Shown here: positions 8,743-17,424 of the stretch, piece by piece
How the letters are laid out: the number at the start of each line of letters is the position of its first letter
Position numbering within the stretch: the first letter of the stretch is position 1
From: Arsenophonus sp048493715
GTDB taxonomy: Bacteria; Pseudomonadota; Gammaproteobacteria; Enterobacterales; Enterobacteriaceae
Assembly (NCBI GenBank): GCA_048493715.1
Contig: JBGDCZ010000007.1
Span: 1-64,000, forward strand
Direction of reading: 5' to 3'
Length of the DNA: 64,000 nucleotides
Made by a program: the position numbers and the translations under genes
The notes under the pieces: model-generated
The model's input: the letters and a program-made list of their open reading frames with translations, nothing else
What the model was told of the DNA's origin: nothing
Database searches by the model: none

Positions 8743-8865
8743 CTAGAATCGATAACCTAAACCAATATTAAATCCATTAACCGTTGGATTTAAGTAATAG
8801 TTATGACTGTTAGCACCTTCATAGCTTAAATAGAGACTAAGCTCCATAATTGTAGTTTTTCTCAT
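8743..8865 (-). pseudogene. C-terminal remnant of an OmpX/Ail-type outer-membrane barrel
   Basis: A 40-codon frame (ATG 8865, TAG 8743) ends GFNIGLGYRF. The terminal phenylalanine and alternating pattern are those of the last strand of an outer-membrane beta-barrel. The preceding stretch (MELSLYLSYEGAN) resembles the penultimate strand of OmpX/Ail/Lom proteins. The rest of a ~170-residue protein, including the signal peptide, is absent upstream. The family assignment is by pattern only; some other small porin-like barrel is possible. Confidence 0.5.
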
Positions 8866-8899
8866 ATTGAGTTCTTATACGAATAATTGACCACTATCA

Positions 8900-8927
8900 G
8901 CCGATGTTTAATACATCGGCTTTTTTT
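8900..8927 (+). terminator. rho-independent terminator, plus strand
   Basis: An 8-bp stem gccgatgt / acatcggc with a 5-nt loop is followed by seven T (8921-8927). It reads on the plus strand, so it would end transcription coming from the mppA ruin. It also abuts the ttcA stop (8926-8928) on the other strand, where it lacks a U run. Confidence 0.75.
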
Positions 8928-9840
8928 ATTTTATTTCAACTATATTAACGGGATTTGCATGAGGACTAGTTTGCTCAACTAAACGTTGGTTATTGGCTAG
9001 CGGAAATGTTTCGTTATCAAAGGCTAAATCTCCGCCATTAATAATAGTGCTGGTATGATTAATTTCTTTGAAATTGAATAGGTTGTTGTCGCATAAATGT
9101 GAAGGAACAATATTTTGGATAGCTTGGAACATAGTTTCAATCCGTCCTGGATAATGCTTATCCCATTCTCTTAGCATATTACCTATAATTTGCCGTTGTA
9201 AATTGGGCTGTGAACCACAAAGATTGCAAGGAATAATTGGGAATGCTTTAATTTTTGCGTAACTGGCAATATCTTTTTCTCGACAATAGGCTAACGGCCG
9301 AATAATGATATGTTTACCATTGTCACTCATTAGCTTAGGTGGCATCCCTTTAAGTTTGCCGCCATAAAACATATTGAGAAAAACGGTTTGTAAAATATCA
9401 TCGCGGTGATGACCTAAGGCAATTTTAGTTGCGCCCAGCTCACTGGCAGTACGATATAGAATACCTCGACGTAGGCGAGAGCATAGCGAACAGGTAGTTT
9501 TTCCGACTGGAATTTTTTCTTTTACTATGCCATAGGTATTCTCTTCAATTATTTGATATTCAATACCAAGCTTATCTAGATAAGATGGCAAAATATGTGC
9601 TGGAAAACCTGGTTGTTTTTGGTCAAGATTGACGGCAAATAAACTAAAATTTACTGGTGCACTTTTTTGTAAATTTTGTAATATTGATAATAGTGTATAG
9701 CTATCTTTGCCGCCGGAAAGACAAACCATAATGTGATCGTTTTCTTCAATCATGTTAAAATCACTAATCGCCTGACCAACGTTACGACGTAACTTTTTTT
9801 GCAGTTTATTAAAGTTATACTGTTCTTTTTGTTGATTCAT
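8926..9840 (-). CDS. ttcA: TtcA, tRNA 2-thiocytidine synthase
   Basis: TtcA makes s2C32 in tRNA, using ATP, a persulfide sulfur donor and a [4Fe-4S] cluster. The PP-loop is VCLSGGKDSYTLLSIL (~residues 38-53). Two CxxC pairs are present: TTCSLCSRLRRG and IPCNLCGSQPNLQRQ. The block ALGHHRDDILQTVFLNMFYGG is typical of the family. The start chosen is ATG 9840 (MNQQKEQYNFNKLQKK, 304 residues), because the 21-residue extension upstream to 9903 is hydrophobic and not in the family. No clear Shine-Dalgarno. Intact. Confidence 0.94.
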   Translation of the reverse strand: MNQQKEQYNFNKLQKKLRRNVGQAISDFNMIEENDHIMVCLSGGKDSYTLLSILQNLQKSAPVNFSLFAVNLDQKQPGFPAHILPSYLDKLGIEYQIIEENTYGIVKEKIPVGKTTCSLCSRLRRGILYRTASELGATKIALGHHRDDILQTVFLNMFYGGKLKGMPPKLMSDNGKHIIIRPLAYCREKDIASYAKIKAFPIIPCNLCGSQPNLQRQIIGNMLREWDKHYPGRIETMFQAIQNIVPSHLCDNNLFNFKEINHTSTIINGGDLAFDNETFPLANNQRLVEQTSPHANPVNIVEIK

Positions 9841-9998
9841 ATTTATTACTAATGTATTAAAGGTAATCGATTTTATTATCAAGAGAATGATTTTTAAAAC
9901 CACAGTGATAAGAAAATACGATTAGTTTAGGCTACTTTAACCAAAAAGAAAACTTTTGCTGGTTATTTAATTTTATGCCAAATAGCGGCAATAGATGT

Positions 9999-10026
9999 TT
10001 GGATTATCTTAACATTGTGATAATTA
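9999..10026 (+). promoter_or_regulatory. candidate sigma-70 promoter for emrE
   Basis: TTGGAT (9999-10004), a 16-nt spacer and TAATTA (10021-10026) lie 20 bases before the emrE start. The match is moderate and the region is AT-rich, so chance is a real possibility. Confidence 0.3.
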
Positions 10027-10045
10027 GTTTATATTTGGAGTATAA

Positions 10046-10378
10046 ATGAACGTATTGGCTTATTTATTAATGTCGATTGTGGCTGAAGTTATTGCAACCA
10101 CTTTATTAAAGGCTTCTGATGGTTTTACCCGTTTGTTGCCATCGATTGTAGTTGTTGTTGGTTATTGCATTTCATTTTTTGGTTTATCGCAAGTAGTAAA
10201 AATGATGCCATTAGGGATTGCTTATGCTATTTGGTCTGGTTTAGGTATTGTGCTGGTGTCAGTGGCAGCGTTGTTTCTCTATCAGCAAAAATTAGATTGG
10301 CCAGCAATTTTAGGTATTTTATTAATTATTTCTGGTGTCTTAATCATTAATTTGGTTTCTAAAACTAGTATTCATTAA
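10046..10378 (+). CDS. emrE: EmrE-type small multidrug resistance transporter
   Basis: SMR proteins are four-helix proton-coupled exporters of quaternary cations, working as antiparallel dimers in the inner membrane. The 110 residues equal E. coli EmrE. The essential proton/drug-binding Glu14 is present (SIVAEVIATTLLK), as are Tyr40 and Trp63 (AYAIWSGLGIVL) and the C-terminal ending GVLIINLVSK. A SD-like tttggag lies before ATG 10046. Convergent with dsbB. In E. coli emrE is in the DLP12 prophage, not here, so this position differs; mdtI/sugE are less similar by the residues visible. Confidence 0.85.
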   Translation: MNVLAYLLMSIVAEVIATTLLKASDGFTRLLPSIVVVVGYCISFFGLSQVVKMMPLGIAYAIWSGLGIVLVSVAALFLYQQKLDWPAILGILLIISGVLIINLVSKTSIH

Positions 10379-10460
10379 TAATCTTTTTAGCCTGACATCT
10401 ATTTGGTTATTGAGCTATTTTTAGCTGGCAAGTGGCAATATTACGATTAACTGGTGATAG

Positions 10461-10488
10461 AAAAGCTGGACTGATAATCATGTCCAGC
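10461..10488 (-). terminator. terminator of dsbB
   Basis: On the minus strand a 7-bp stem (gctggac / gtccagc) with a 10-nt loop is followed by TTTTCT. It lies 11 bases after the dsbB stop. Confidence 0.6.
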
Positions 10489-10498
10489 CAATATTGCT

Positions 10499-11020
10499 TT
10501 AATGGCTATTTTTTTTAAACGATAAAAATTGGCTTAACAGAACAATTATTGCTACTAGCAAATAAACAGTAAAAATAATTAATAACCATACTGGCATTTC
10601 AATATTTAAAAATGACCACTGTTTTTGGCTACAGTCACCATAGGCTTCAAAAACAGTCGGCAACCAACGGTTAAGTGGCAGCCATGAAGGAAGGTTAACG
10701 GAAAAATCGCACGAGTCAAAAGTAGAGGGATATATTTGTATTCTTGTATGTTCCCAGGTTAATTTCAATCCTTGCCAGCTACTATATAACCACAAAATGA
10801 GTACCACGAAACGGAAAATACTTCGTGGTGCGATGATACCTATTAAGCTGGCAGCTAAGATGGCAAATACCGCCATACGTTCGTAAATGCATAATACACA
10901 GGGTCTAAGCCCCATAGCGTGTTGAAAATAGAGCGCAATAATTTCTAATAGGCAGGCGCTAATAGCAAGTAATAGCCAGGCTTTCCTGGTTTGAGAGTAT
11001 GAATAAAAAAATTTAAGCAT
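10499..11020 (-). CDS. dsbB: DsbB, quinone-dependent disulfide oxidoreductase
   Basis: DsbB reoxidises DsbA using ubiquinone or menaquinone and has four transmembrane helices. Both redox pairs are in place: C41/C44 (RPCVLCIYER) in the first periplasmic loop, and C104/C130 (FDSCDF, YGDCSQ) in the second. The 173 residues compare with 176 in E. coli. Located beside nhaB and fadR, as in E. coli. Intact, so periplasmic disulfide formation is likely kept. Confidence 0.95.
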   Translation of the reverse strand: MLKFFYSYSQTRKAWLLLAISACLLEIIALYFQHAMGLRPCVLCIYERMAVFAILAASLIGIIAPRSIFRFVVLILWLYSSWQGLKLTWEHTRIQIYPSTFDSCDFSVNLPSWLPLNRWLPTVFEAYGDCSQKQWSFLNIEMPVWLLIIFTVYLLVAIIVLLSQFLSFKKNSH

Positions 11021-11225
11021 GTTAATTCCATTATCAGTATAAGTTAATCAGGGAAAACATATGATTTTATTTAAACCAAAATAAAGCGGCTAATTTGAAT
11101 TAGCTAATAAGATAGGATAATGAACTAAATTTGTTAAATGAATTTTCTATTTAGCCAAGAGATTTTTTTCTTGCATGAAAGACAAATGCTATTATTTTTA
11201 ATTAAATAACAGCATTTTTAAAAAT

Positions 11226-12737
11226 TTATTTAGATAAATTTACCAACCCTGACGCAGCGAACCAATCAGTTGCTGGGATCAATCATAGCTCAATGGCTAA
11301 TAAACCGACTGATGTCATCACAATAGTATAAGGTAGAGCCATGATAACCATTCGACCATAAGAAAGGCGAATAAGTGGCGAAAGCGCTGAAGTTAATAAA
11401 AACCGAAAAGCCGCCTGGCCGTTTGGCGTGGCTACTGAAGGTAAGTTAGTACCAGTATTATCGACGACGGCCAGATATTCATATTGCTGGCGTGATATTA
11501 AGTCTTCTTTTTAACGCATTTAGCACTTCGTTTATATAAACTGTGTCAACAAAAACGTTGTCAGAAATAGCAGAAAGTAAATCGTTAAATAAATAAAACA
11601 AGTTGCGATGATTCAGAAGACTGTAATACAAATTGAATAAATGGCGTAAAAAGTTGTTGATCAACAATTACCACAACAATTGAGAAAAATACGGTTAATA
11701 GCACAGTAAATAGTAAAGCTTCTTCAAAGACTTTGCTATCGCGTGTTCGTCAGTGATGCCGTAAAATGAAGTAATTAGGATGATCACGGACAAACAGATT
11801 AGGCCGAATTCTGCTAAATGAAAAGCTAAAGCGATAATTAACCAAATATCTACCAATGCTTGACAGATCTAGTTGTAATTTTTCTCGCTGCTCCCGTTTT
11901 TGGTGACTATTTTTATCATGGATTTGCAGAATATGCCGCACACTTTCAGGTAATTCAGCACCGTAACCAAATAGTTTAAAACGTTCGACGCAATAGCAGA
12001 CAATTAAACCAAAAACAAATACCGGTAAAGTTACAGGGATCATATGTAAGAAAAAAGCACTGAAATTCCAGCCAACGTTTTAGCAATAATTAAATTTTGT
12101 GGCTCACCAACCATTGTCATTACACCACCTATGCTGTCCCAACTCCGGCGTGCATCATTAGTCTACACAAAAAAGCGCGAAATTGTTCAAGGATCTGACC
12201 TTTGTCGGTTATAGCAGTGTTGTCATCTGGCAGACCAAGTTCTTTCTGACTTGATATATAGTTATGATAGATAGAATAAAAACTGACGGCTACACTAATC
12301 ACCACTGCAATTACGGTTAGCGTGTCTAGAAAGGCAGAAAGCGAGCGAAAGAATACGTTTAGAATGAATTGATAACAGTAATTTGTGAAGACAAATAACA
12401 ATAATTGTCTCATGAAATAAATGCCTGCAACCATAAAGATTAACAGCAATATCACTTCAATATTATTAGCAATTTCATGGCTAACTTGCTGTGGTGAAGT
12501 CATACCGATTATTATTGCTTCAATCACAAGTAATCCTCCAGGCAGCAAGGAGTAACATTTCAGTGACATGGCGAGAGTAAAAATAAATTCAACAATCAGT
12601 AATCAACCTGCAATAAAAGGATTGAGGAAAAAAACAGCTGGGGTTAATTCTTAAAAAGAAAATAATGGTCAATTTGTACCATTTGGCGAATTACCAAGGA
12701 AATTTTTCAACATAATTTGTCTGCTATTTATATTCAT
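11226..12737 (-). pseudogene. nhaB: nhaB remnant, Na+/H+ antiporter
   Basis: NhaB is a 513-residue sodium/proton antiporter. Homology runs the full length but in many frames. The N-terminus from ATG 12737 (RQIMLKNFLGNSPN) is frameshifted within the first 20 codons. Blocks follow at 12129-12569 (LLPGGLLVIEAIIIGMTS, VAGIYFMRQLLLF), 11750-12043 (SPVTLPV-like start, FKLFGYGAELPESVR), 11479-11667 (FNDLLSAISDNVFVDTVY) and 11283-11440 (LIRLSYGRMVIMALPY). The C-terminus (PATDWFAASGLVNLSK) is in yet another frame, stop 11226. At least five frameshifts and a deletion near 11700. Divergent from fadR as in E. coli. Inactive. Confidence 0.9.
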
Positions 12738-12961
12738 TATTACTTGTTTTCCTTAACGAGGATATACATAAAATTGACAACGTAGCATACTACTTTTTTA
12801 TGCTAGAAATTAGAAAGAAACATCTGTTAGTTAACGTCATATTATAATAAGTCTTTATGATCAAATTAGTATTTCTCAATAACTCGGCTACCTCAATGTA
12901 TGTCATTCTGATATTATCTCGTTTTATAATGACTAAAAATTTCTTTTAGGTAGAGAAAAAT

Positions 12962-13684
12962 ATGATAATAAGAGCGCAAAGTCCCGCTAATTTTGCAGAA
13001 GAGTATATTGTCGAAAGTATTTGGAATAACCATTTTCCACCAGGTTCAATTTTACCGGCAGAACGTGAGCTATCTGAATTGATTGGCGTAACAAGAACTA
13101 CATTACGAGAAGTATTACAGCGCCTTGCTAGAGATGGTTGGCTAACTATTCAACATGGAAAACCGACAAAAGTAAACAATTTTTGGGAAACTTCGGGACT
13201 TAATATTTTAGAGACGGTGGCTCGCTTAGATCACAGTGGTGCGCCAAAATTAATCGAAGACTTATTATCTGTCAGAACTAATATTTCTGCTATTTTTATT
13301 CGAACTGCCTTTCGTAAAAATAAACATAACTCATTGGAAATATTATCAATCAGAGAGAATATTGAAGATTGTTCTGAAGCATTTAGCACGGTTGATTATA
13401 ATATTTTTCGTGGATTAGCATTTGTCTGTGGTAATCCTATTTATGGTTTGATCCTCAATGGCTTAAAAGGGTTGTATACCCGTATTGGTCGTTACTACTT
13501 TTCTGATCCTAAAGCCCGTCAACTTGCTTATGATTTTTATAATGATTTAGCTAAAATATGTGAACAGCAAGACTATGATAAAGTATTAGATCGTGTTCGT
13601 AGCTATGGCAAAGAAAGCGGTAATATTTGGCGTCAGATGAAAGATAACGACAATATGATAAATAATTTGTCTGAGTCGCGCTAA
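12962..13684 (+). CDS. fadR: FadR, acyl-CoA-responsive transcriptional regulator
   Basis: FadR is a GntR-family dimer that represses fatty acid degradation genes and activates fabA/fabB; long-chain acyl-CoA releases it from DNA. The 240 residues match the family (239). The N-terminal winged helix contains PAERELSELIGVTRTTLREVLQRLARDGWL split across residues ~29-58, with the wing IQHGKPTKVNNFWETSG. The C-terminal FadC ligand domain includes NPIYGLILNGLKGLYTRIG. The start MIIRAQSPANFAEE aligns exactly with orthologues. Intact, while the divergent nhaB is destroyed. Confidence 0.96.
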   Translation: MIIRAQSPANFAEEYIVESIWNNHFPPGSILPAERELSELIGVTRTTLREVLQRLARDGWLTIQHGKPTKVNNFWETSGLNILETVARLDHSGAPKLIEDLLSVRTNISAIFIRTAFRKNKHNSLEILSIRENIEDCSEAFSTVDYNIFRGLAFVCGNPIYGLILNGLKGLYTRIGRYYFSDPKARQLAYDFYNDLAKICEQQDYDKVLDRVRSYGKESGNIWRQMKDNDNMINNLSESR

Positions 13685-13757
13685 CTGCATTACTAGTTAA
13701 AAAATAGTATAAGTCTATTTTTAATTCCCTCATCACAAGTGAGGGGCGTTACTGAGT

Positions 13758-14656
13758 TTATAGCATTACATCTTCAATTTTGATGCTACGGACACCTATC
13801 GTTAATGACATACGGGGGGTTTTTTTGCCTTCAGGTCGCATTGGTTGGCTAATACAGACTGTTTCAAGACAGAGCATTCTTTTGTAACTATCGCTGGTCA
13901 TATCTTTTATTGTACTGGATAGCTCGGCTCCTGGAATTCCAGCATATTATGTCACTATGATGGTAATGATGCATTTCTAAAATACGTTGCCAATTTTTAT
14001 CATAGATCAGATTAAAGTCATCGGAGGCGGTATAAATACGATCGGTTCGGCCAGTTAGATAAGTTTTGTGTCTTCAGTATAAATTTCACGATCAGCCACT
14101 TTATCAATATAAAGTTGGCCTAATCCTTCAATATAAACCTTATTTATATCACTGATTTGTAAATAGGTATGCAGTGCACCAGTGGCAGGTTCAGTACCAT
14201 AATATTCAAATTCAATTTCACAGGTTGCTCCTAGTTTTAAACGCGTAATTAACGTAAATTCATGTGGCCGGATTTTTTGTCCATTCATTATCAGAAAGTA
14301 TCAGTGTAAGGAGTACACAATCTGTATGCTCTATGTGTTGTCAATTGCCATTCTTCTTGTAAACGAGCAAAACCATGACTGGGTTGAGCCACTAGACCAA
14401 ACCAAGGCCAGCAGATAGGGGGGATCCCGCCGCGAATAGCGATATTTTTTTGGAATAGACTTTTTTTACTTAACCAGATGCAGGGGTTTTCCCCATTAGG
14501 CTGCCAGCTGAGTATTTGGGCATCCTGGAGACTAATTGCGGCGTTCACTTTAGGATAAAAAACAATAATGACCGACAGTTCATCGAGTTGCCACAGGGTA
14601 ATATAGGGTGAAATTTGTTCAATTACCGGCAAGGTGAACAGTGTCGTGTAATTCAT
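13758..14656 (-). pseudogene. yeaD: yeaD remnant, hexose-6-phosphate mutarotase-like
   Basis: YeaD (~294 residues) is an aldose-1-epimerase-fold enzyme acting on hexose 6-phosphates, usually next to gapA as here. Blocks: 14291-14656 (LFTLPVIEQISPYITLW, IAIRGGIPPICWPWFGL), 14055-14288 (RPHEFTLITRLKLGATCEIE, ALHTYLQISDINKVYIEGLG), and then a degraded third (TDRIYTASDDF, later a GWNP-like patch) ending GVRSIKIEDVML, stop 13758-13760. Frameshifts lie at ~14290, ~14055 and ~13930, and the last third also holds stops. Inactive. Confidence 0.85.
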
Positions 14657-14732
14657 AATTCCATCCTTTTTTATATTTCTTATAATTTGGCCATTAGTGA
14701 GTTTGAAAATATCATTGGATCATATGCCAGAA

Positions 14733-14758
14733 TAAAAAAAGCCGCCATTGATGGCGGC
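14733..14758 (-). terminator. terminator of gapA
   Basis: Minus-strand stem gccgcca / tggcggc with a 4-nt loop is followed by seven U (complement of the A run 14734-14740). It sits 24 bases after the gapA stop: a textbook rho-independent terminator. Confidence 0.85.
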
Positions 14759-14781
14759 TTAAAGGATGGTAATTACGCTAT

Positions 14782-15777
14782 TTATTTAGCAATATGCGCA
14801 ATTAACTCTAAAGCTTTATTAGAATAGCCGGTTTCATTATCATACCAGGCCACTAATTTTACAAAATTATCGTTTAAGGCAATACTTGCTTTGGCATCAA
14901 AAATAGAGGTTAATTTGTCACCATTAAAGTCAGTGGAAACAACGTCATCTTCTGTGTAACCAAGAATACCTTTCAATTCGCCATCTGCCGCTTGTTGGAT
15001 CACTTGGCAAATTTCTTTATAACTTGTAAGCTTATTTAAACGAACAGTTAGGTCAACAACTGAAACATTAGGAGTAGGAACGCGGAAAGCCATACCGGTT
15101 AATTTTCCATTTAGTTCAGGAATGACTTTACCAACCGCTTTAGCTGCTCCGGTTGATGAAGGAATGATATTTTGTGAAGCACCACGTCCACCACGCCAAT
15201 CTTTAGCGGAAGGCCCGTCGACGGTTTTTTGGGTTGCTGTCGTTGCATGAACCGTGGTCATCAGTCCTTCAATAATACCAAATTTGTCATTGATAACTTT
15301 AGCTAATGGCGCTAAGCAGTTAGTAGTACAAGAGGCGTTAGAAACAATATCCTGACCACTATAGGTTTTATGATTAACACCCATAACAAACATAGGTGTA
15401 TCATCTTTAGATGGTCCAGTTAAAACGACTTTTTTAGCCCCCGCAGCAATATGCTTACGCGCTGTTTCATCTGTTAAGAAAATACCTGTAGCTTCAGCTA
15501 CCACATCAACACCCACTTCGTCCCATTTTAAGTTAGCCGGGTCTTCTTCTGATGTGCAGCGAATGGTTTTACCATTAACCAGCAGGTGACCATCTTTAAC
15601 TTCAATAGTACCGTTGAAACGGCCATGAGTTGAGTCATATTTCAGCATATAGGCCATATAATTGGCATCTAATAGATCGTTAATTGCCACGATTTCGATA
15701 TCTTTACGCTCTTGGGCAGCACGAAAAACAATACGGCCAATACGACCGAAACCATTAATACCTATTTTGATAGTCAT
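14782..15777 (-). CDS. gapA: GapA, glyceraldehyde-3-phosphate dehydrogenase
   Basis: GapA converts glyceraldehyde 3-phosphate to 1,3-bisphosphoglycerate with NAD+ in glycolysis. The 331 residues match the family. The Rossmann glycine motif is INGFGRIGRIVFR (8-20). The catalytic cysteine is in SNASCTTNCLAPLAK (~residue 150) with its histidine partner in TTVHATTATQKT. The C-terminus has WYDNETGYSNK. The start ATG 15777 (MTIKIGINGF) is preceded by GGTGGA; a 31-residue upstream extension has no family support. Strongly conserved and probably highly expressed. Confidence 0.98.
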   Translation of the reverse strand: MTIKIGINGFGRIGRIVFRAAQERKDIEIVAINDLLDANYMAYMLKYDSTHGRFNGTIEVKDGHLLVNGKTIRCTSEEDPANLKWDEVGVDVVAEATGIFLTDETARKHIAAGAKKVVLTGPSKDDTPMFVMGVNHKTYSGQDIVSNASCTTNCLAPLAKVINDKFGIIEGLMTTVHATTATQKTVDGPSAKDWRGGRGASQNIIPSSTGAAKAVGKVIPELNGKLTGMAFRVPTPNVSVVDLTVRLNKLTSYKEICQVIQQAADGELKGILGYTEDDVVSTDFNGDKLTSIFDAKASIALNDNFVKLVAWYDNETGYSNKALELIAHIAK

Positions 15778-16118
15778 AGTATTTCCACCAGCAATTTTTA
15801 ATTTAAAAGAATTCAATATTGTTTCTATCGTTACCAAAACCTTGTCATCCGTCAAGTGGAATCGTGTCAATTCTTATCAGAATTGATATATAAAGCACTT
15901 TTGTATATTTAGCAAACAAGCTTAAGGCCAATGTTTGGATTCAACTATTACAGTTTGGCTAGGAAGATTAAAGTAAATATCACTAATATATGTGGATTAT
16001 ATCACGAACTATAGCAGAAAAAGCCTTTTTGCTAGGCTAAAAATAGTTGAAATGGTTTAGTGTTCTTTTACTCAACAAGTAAAATATCCCCTTTGCTAGA
16101 AAACAAGGAAAGCTCTTT

Positions 16119-16532
16119 ATGACAGAAAAAAACCGTAAACACATTAAGACGGATCAACTTAATGAAATGCAATATCATGTTACCCAAAAAGCCGGAACCG
16201 AGCCACCTTTTTCAGGTAAATTGTTACATAATCAGCGAGAAGGGATTTACTACTGTTTATGTTGCCATGCGCCGCTTTTTCTATCACAAACAAAATTTGC
16301 TAGTGGTTGTGGTTGGCCGAGTTTTTACCAACCTATTAATGATCAGGCAGTGATTTATATTGATGATCATTCGCATGGTATGCAGCGTATTGAAGTGCGC
16401 TGTAGTCACTGTAATGCGCATTTAGGTCATGTTTTCACTGATGGCCCGGAGTCGACCGGGCAACGTTACTGCATTAATTCTGTAGCATTAAGTTTTACTG
16501 ATCAACAATCTGGTGAGGTAACTGAGGGGTAA
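16119..16532 (+). CDS. msrB: MsrB, methionine-(R)-sulfoxide reductase
   Basis: MsrB reduces methionine-R-sulfoxide in proteins. The 137 residues equal the E. coli length. The structural zinc is held by C46/C49 (YYCLCCHAPLF) and C95/C98 (VRCSHCNAHLGH). The catalytic cysteine is C118 in GQRYCINSVAL. SD-like aagga lies before ATG 16119. yeaC follows after 64 bases in the same direction, as in E. coli, and gapA is divergent. Intact. Confidence 0.96.
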   Translation: MTEKNRKHIKTDQLNEMQYHVTQKAGTEPPFSGKLLHNQREGIYYCLCCHAPLFLSQTKFASGCGWPSFYQPINDQAVIYIDDHSHGMQRIEVRCSHCNAHLGHVFTDGPESTGQRYCINSVALSFTDQQSGEVTEG

Positions 16533-16596
16533 GTAAGGTCATCTGGTAGACCAAAGCGCGATAAGTACAGGATGAAAATTGAAAAAAGGGTAAAAC

Positions 16597-16845
16597 ATGG
16601 AGCTTAATGATCTGGTAAATTTAATGACAGTTGAAATTTATCAACGATTACTGACGGCGGTTGAGCTGGGTAAATGGCCAGATGGTGTTGCACTGACGAC
16701 TGAGCAAAAAGAAAATAGCTTACAAGCTATTATGCTTTGGCAGGCTAGACATAATCATAATGCACAGCATATGACGATTGGTACGGATGGTAATATCAAA
16801 TTAAAAACCAAAAATGAGCTAAAAAAATTGTTTACCAGTGATTAA
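16597..16845 (+). CDS. yeaC: YeaC, DUF1315 family protein
   Basis: YeaC is a small conserved enterobacterial protein of unknown function. The 82 residues (E. coli ~90) carry the family core VEIYQRLLTAVELGKWPDGV followed by LTTEQKENSLQAIMLWQARH. The C-terminus is ~8 residues shorter than in E. coli but ends cleanly. Likely cotranscribed with msrB. Confidence 0.9.
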   Translation: MELNDLVNLMTVEIYQRLLTAVELGKWPDGVALTTEQKENSLQAIMLWQARHNHNAQHMTIGTDGNIKLKTKNELKKLFTSD

Positions 16846-16870
16846 CACTAACAGATGTTAATCGGGTGAT

Positions 16871-16888
16871 TGCCGTTAGCTAACGGCA
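16871..16888. repeat. 18-bp perfect palindrome
   Basis: TGCCGTTAGCTAACGGCA is a perfect 18-bp palindrome lying between the yeaC stop and the end of the pncA remnant, overlapping the final codons of the latter. No T run follows on either strand, so it is not a standard terminator. It could be a hairpin at the 3' end of the msrB-yeaC mRNA or a dimeric protein-binding site. Confidence 0.7.
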
Positions 16889-17414
16889 TGCGGGCAGTAG
16901 TTAGATTGAGTGTTCAGATCTGAATAGGTTATTAATTTGGCGCCAGCTAAAGCCATTTCTTACAATGCTTTTTTAGTGTCTTACGGATGAAGATTAACAC
17001 CCCTATAACCATCTTAGATGACCGTAACTTGATAGCCTAATTTTAGTACATCAAGTACGGTGAATTTTACACAATAGTCTGTTGCTAACCCTATAATAAA
17101 TGGTTAATGTGATTTTTTTCAGCCAATGATCTAATTGGGTTTTATGTTGATGATCATTATCAAAAAAAGCACTATAACTATCGATTGTAGGATTGATACC
17201 TTTTTGAAAAATTGCCTGAATTGCTGACTGATTAAGAGCGGGATGAAACTCCATCCCTTTCTGATGTTGAACGCAATGCACTGGTCACCAAATTTGGCGT
17301 AAGCTTTAAGCTTACCTTCACTACCTATTTGGGTTCCTGAATTAATACTTCCAGGGCACCTCCGGTACAAAAATCATTTTGTAGATCAACCAGTAATAAT
17401 GCTGTATCAGTCAT
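16876..17414 (-). pseudogene. pncA: pncA remnant, nicotinamidase
   Basis: PncA (213 residues) deamidates nicotinamide in NAD salvage. From ATG 17414 the N-terminus reads LLLVDLQNDFCTGGALEV, with the active-site aspartate. It is then cut by a deletion of ~50 codons. The middle block reads VHCVQHQKGMEFHPALNQSA and SYSAFFDNDHQHKTQLDHW (17070-17281). A frameshift follows, then LATDYCVKFTVLDVLKLGY (the catalytic-cysteine block) in another frame, further stops, and an end LITYSDLNTQS, stop 16876. It lies 10 bases after ansA in the same direction, the usual ansA-pncA operon. Inactive. Confidence 0.88.
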
Positions 17415-17424
17415 AATATTATCC

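Noticed and set aside
12129..12569. 146-residue minus-strand frame as a short intact membrane protein.
   Set aside because: It aligns with the middle of NhaB and is flanked by other NhaB blocks in different frames, so it is part of one pseudogene.
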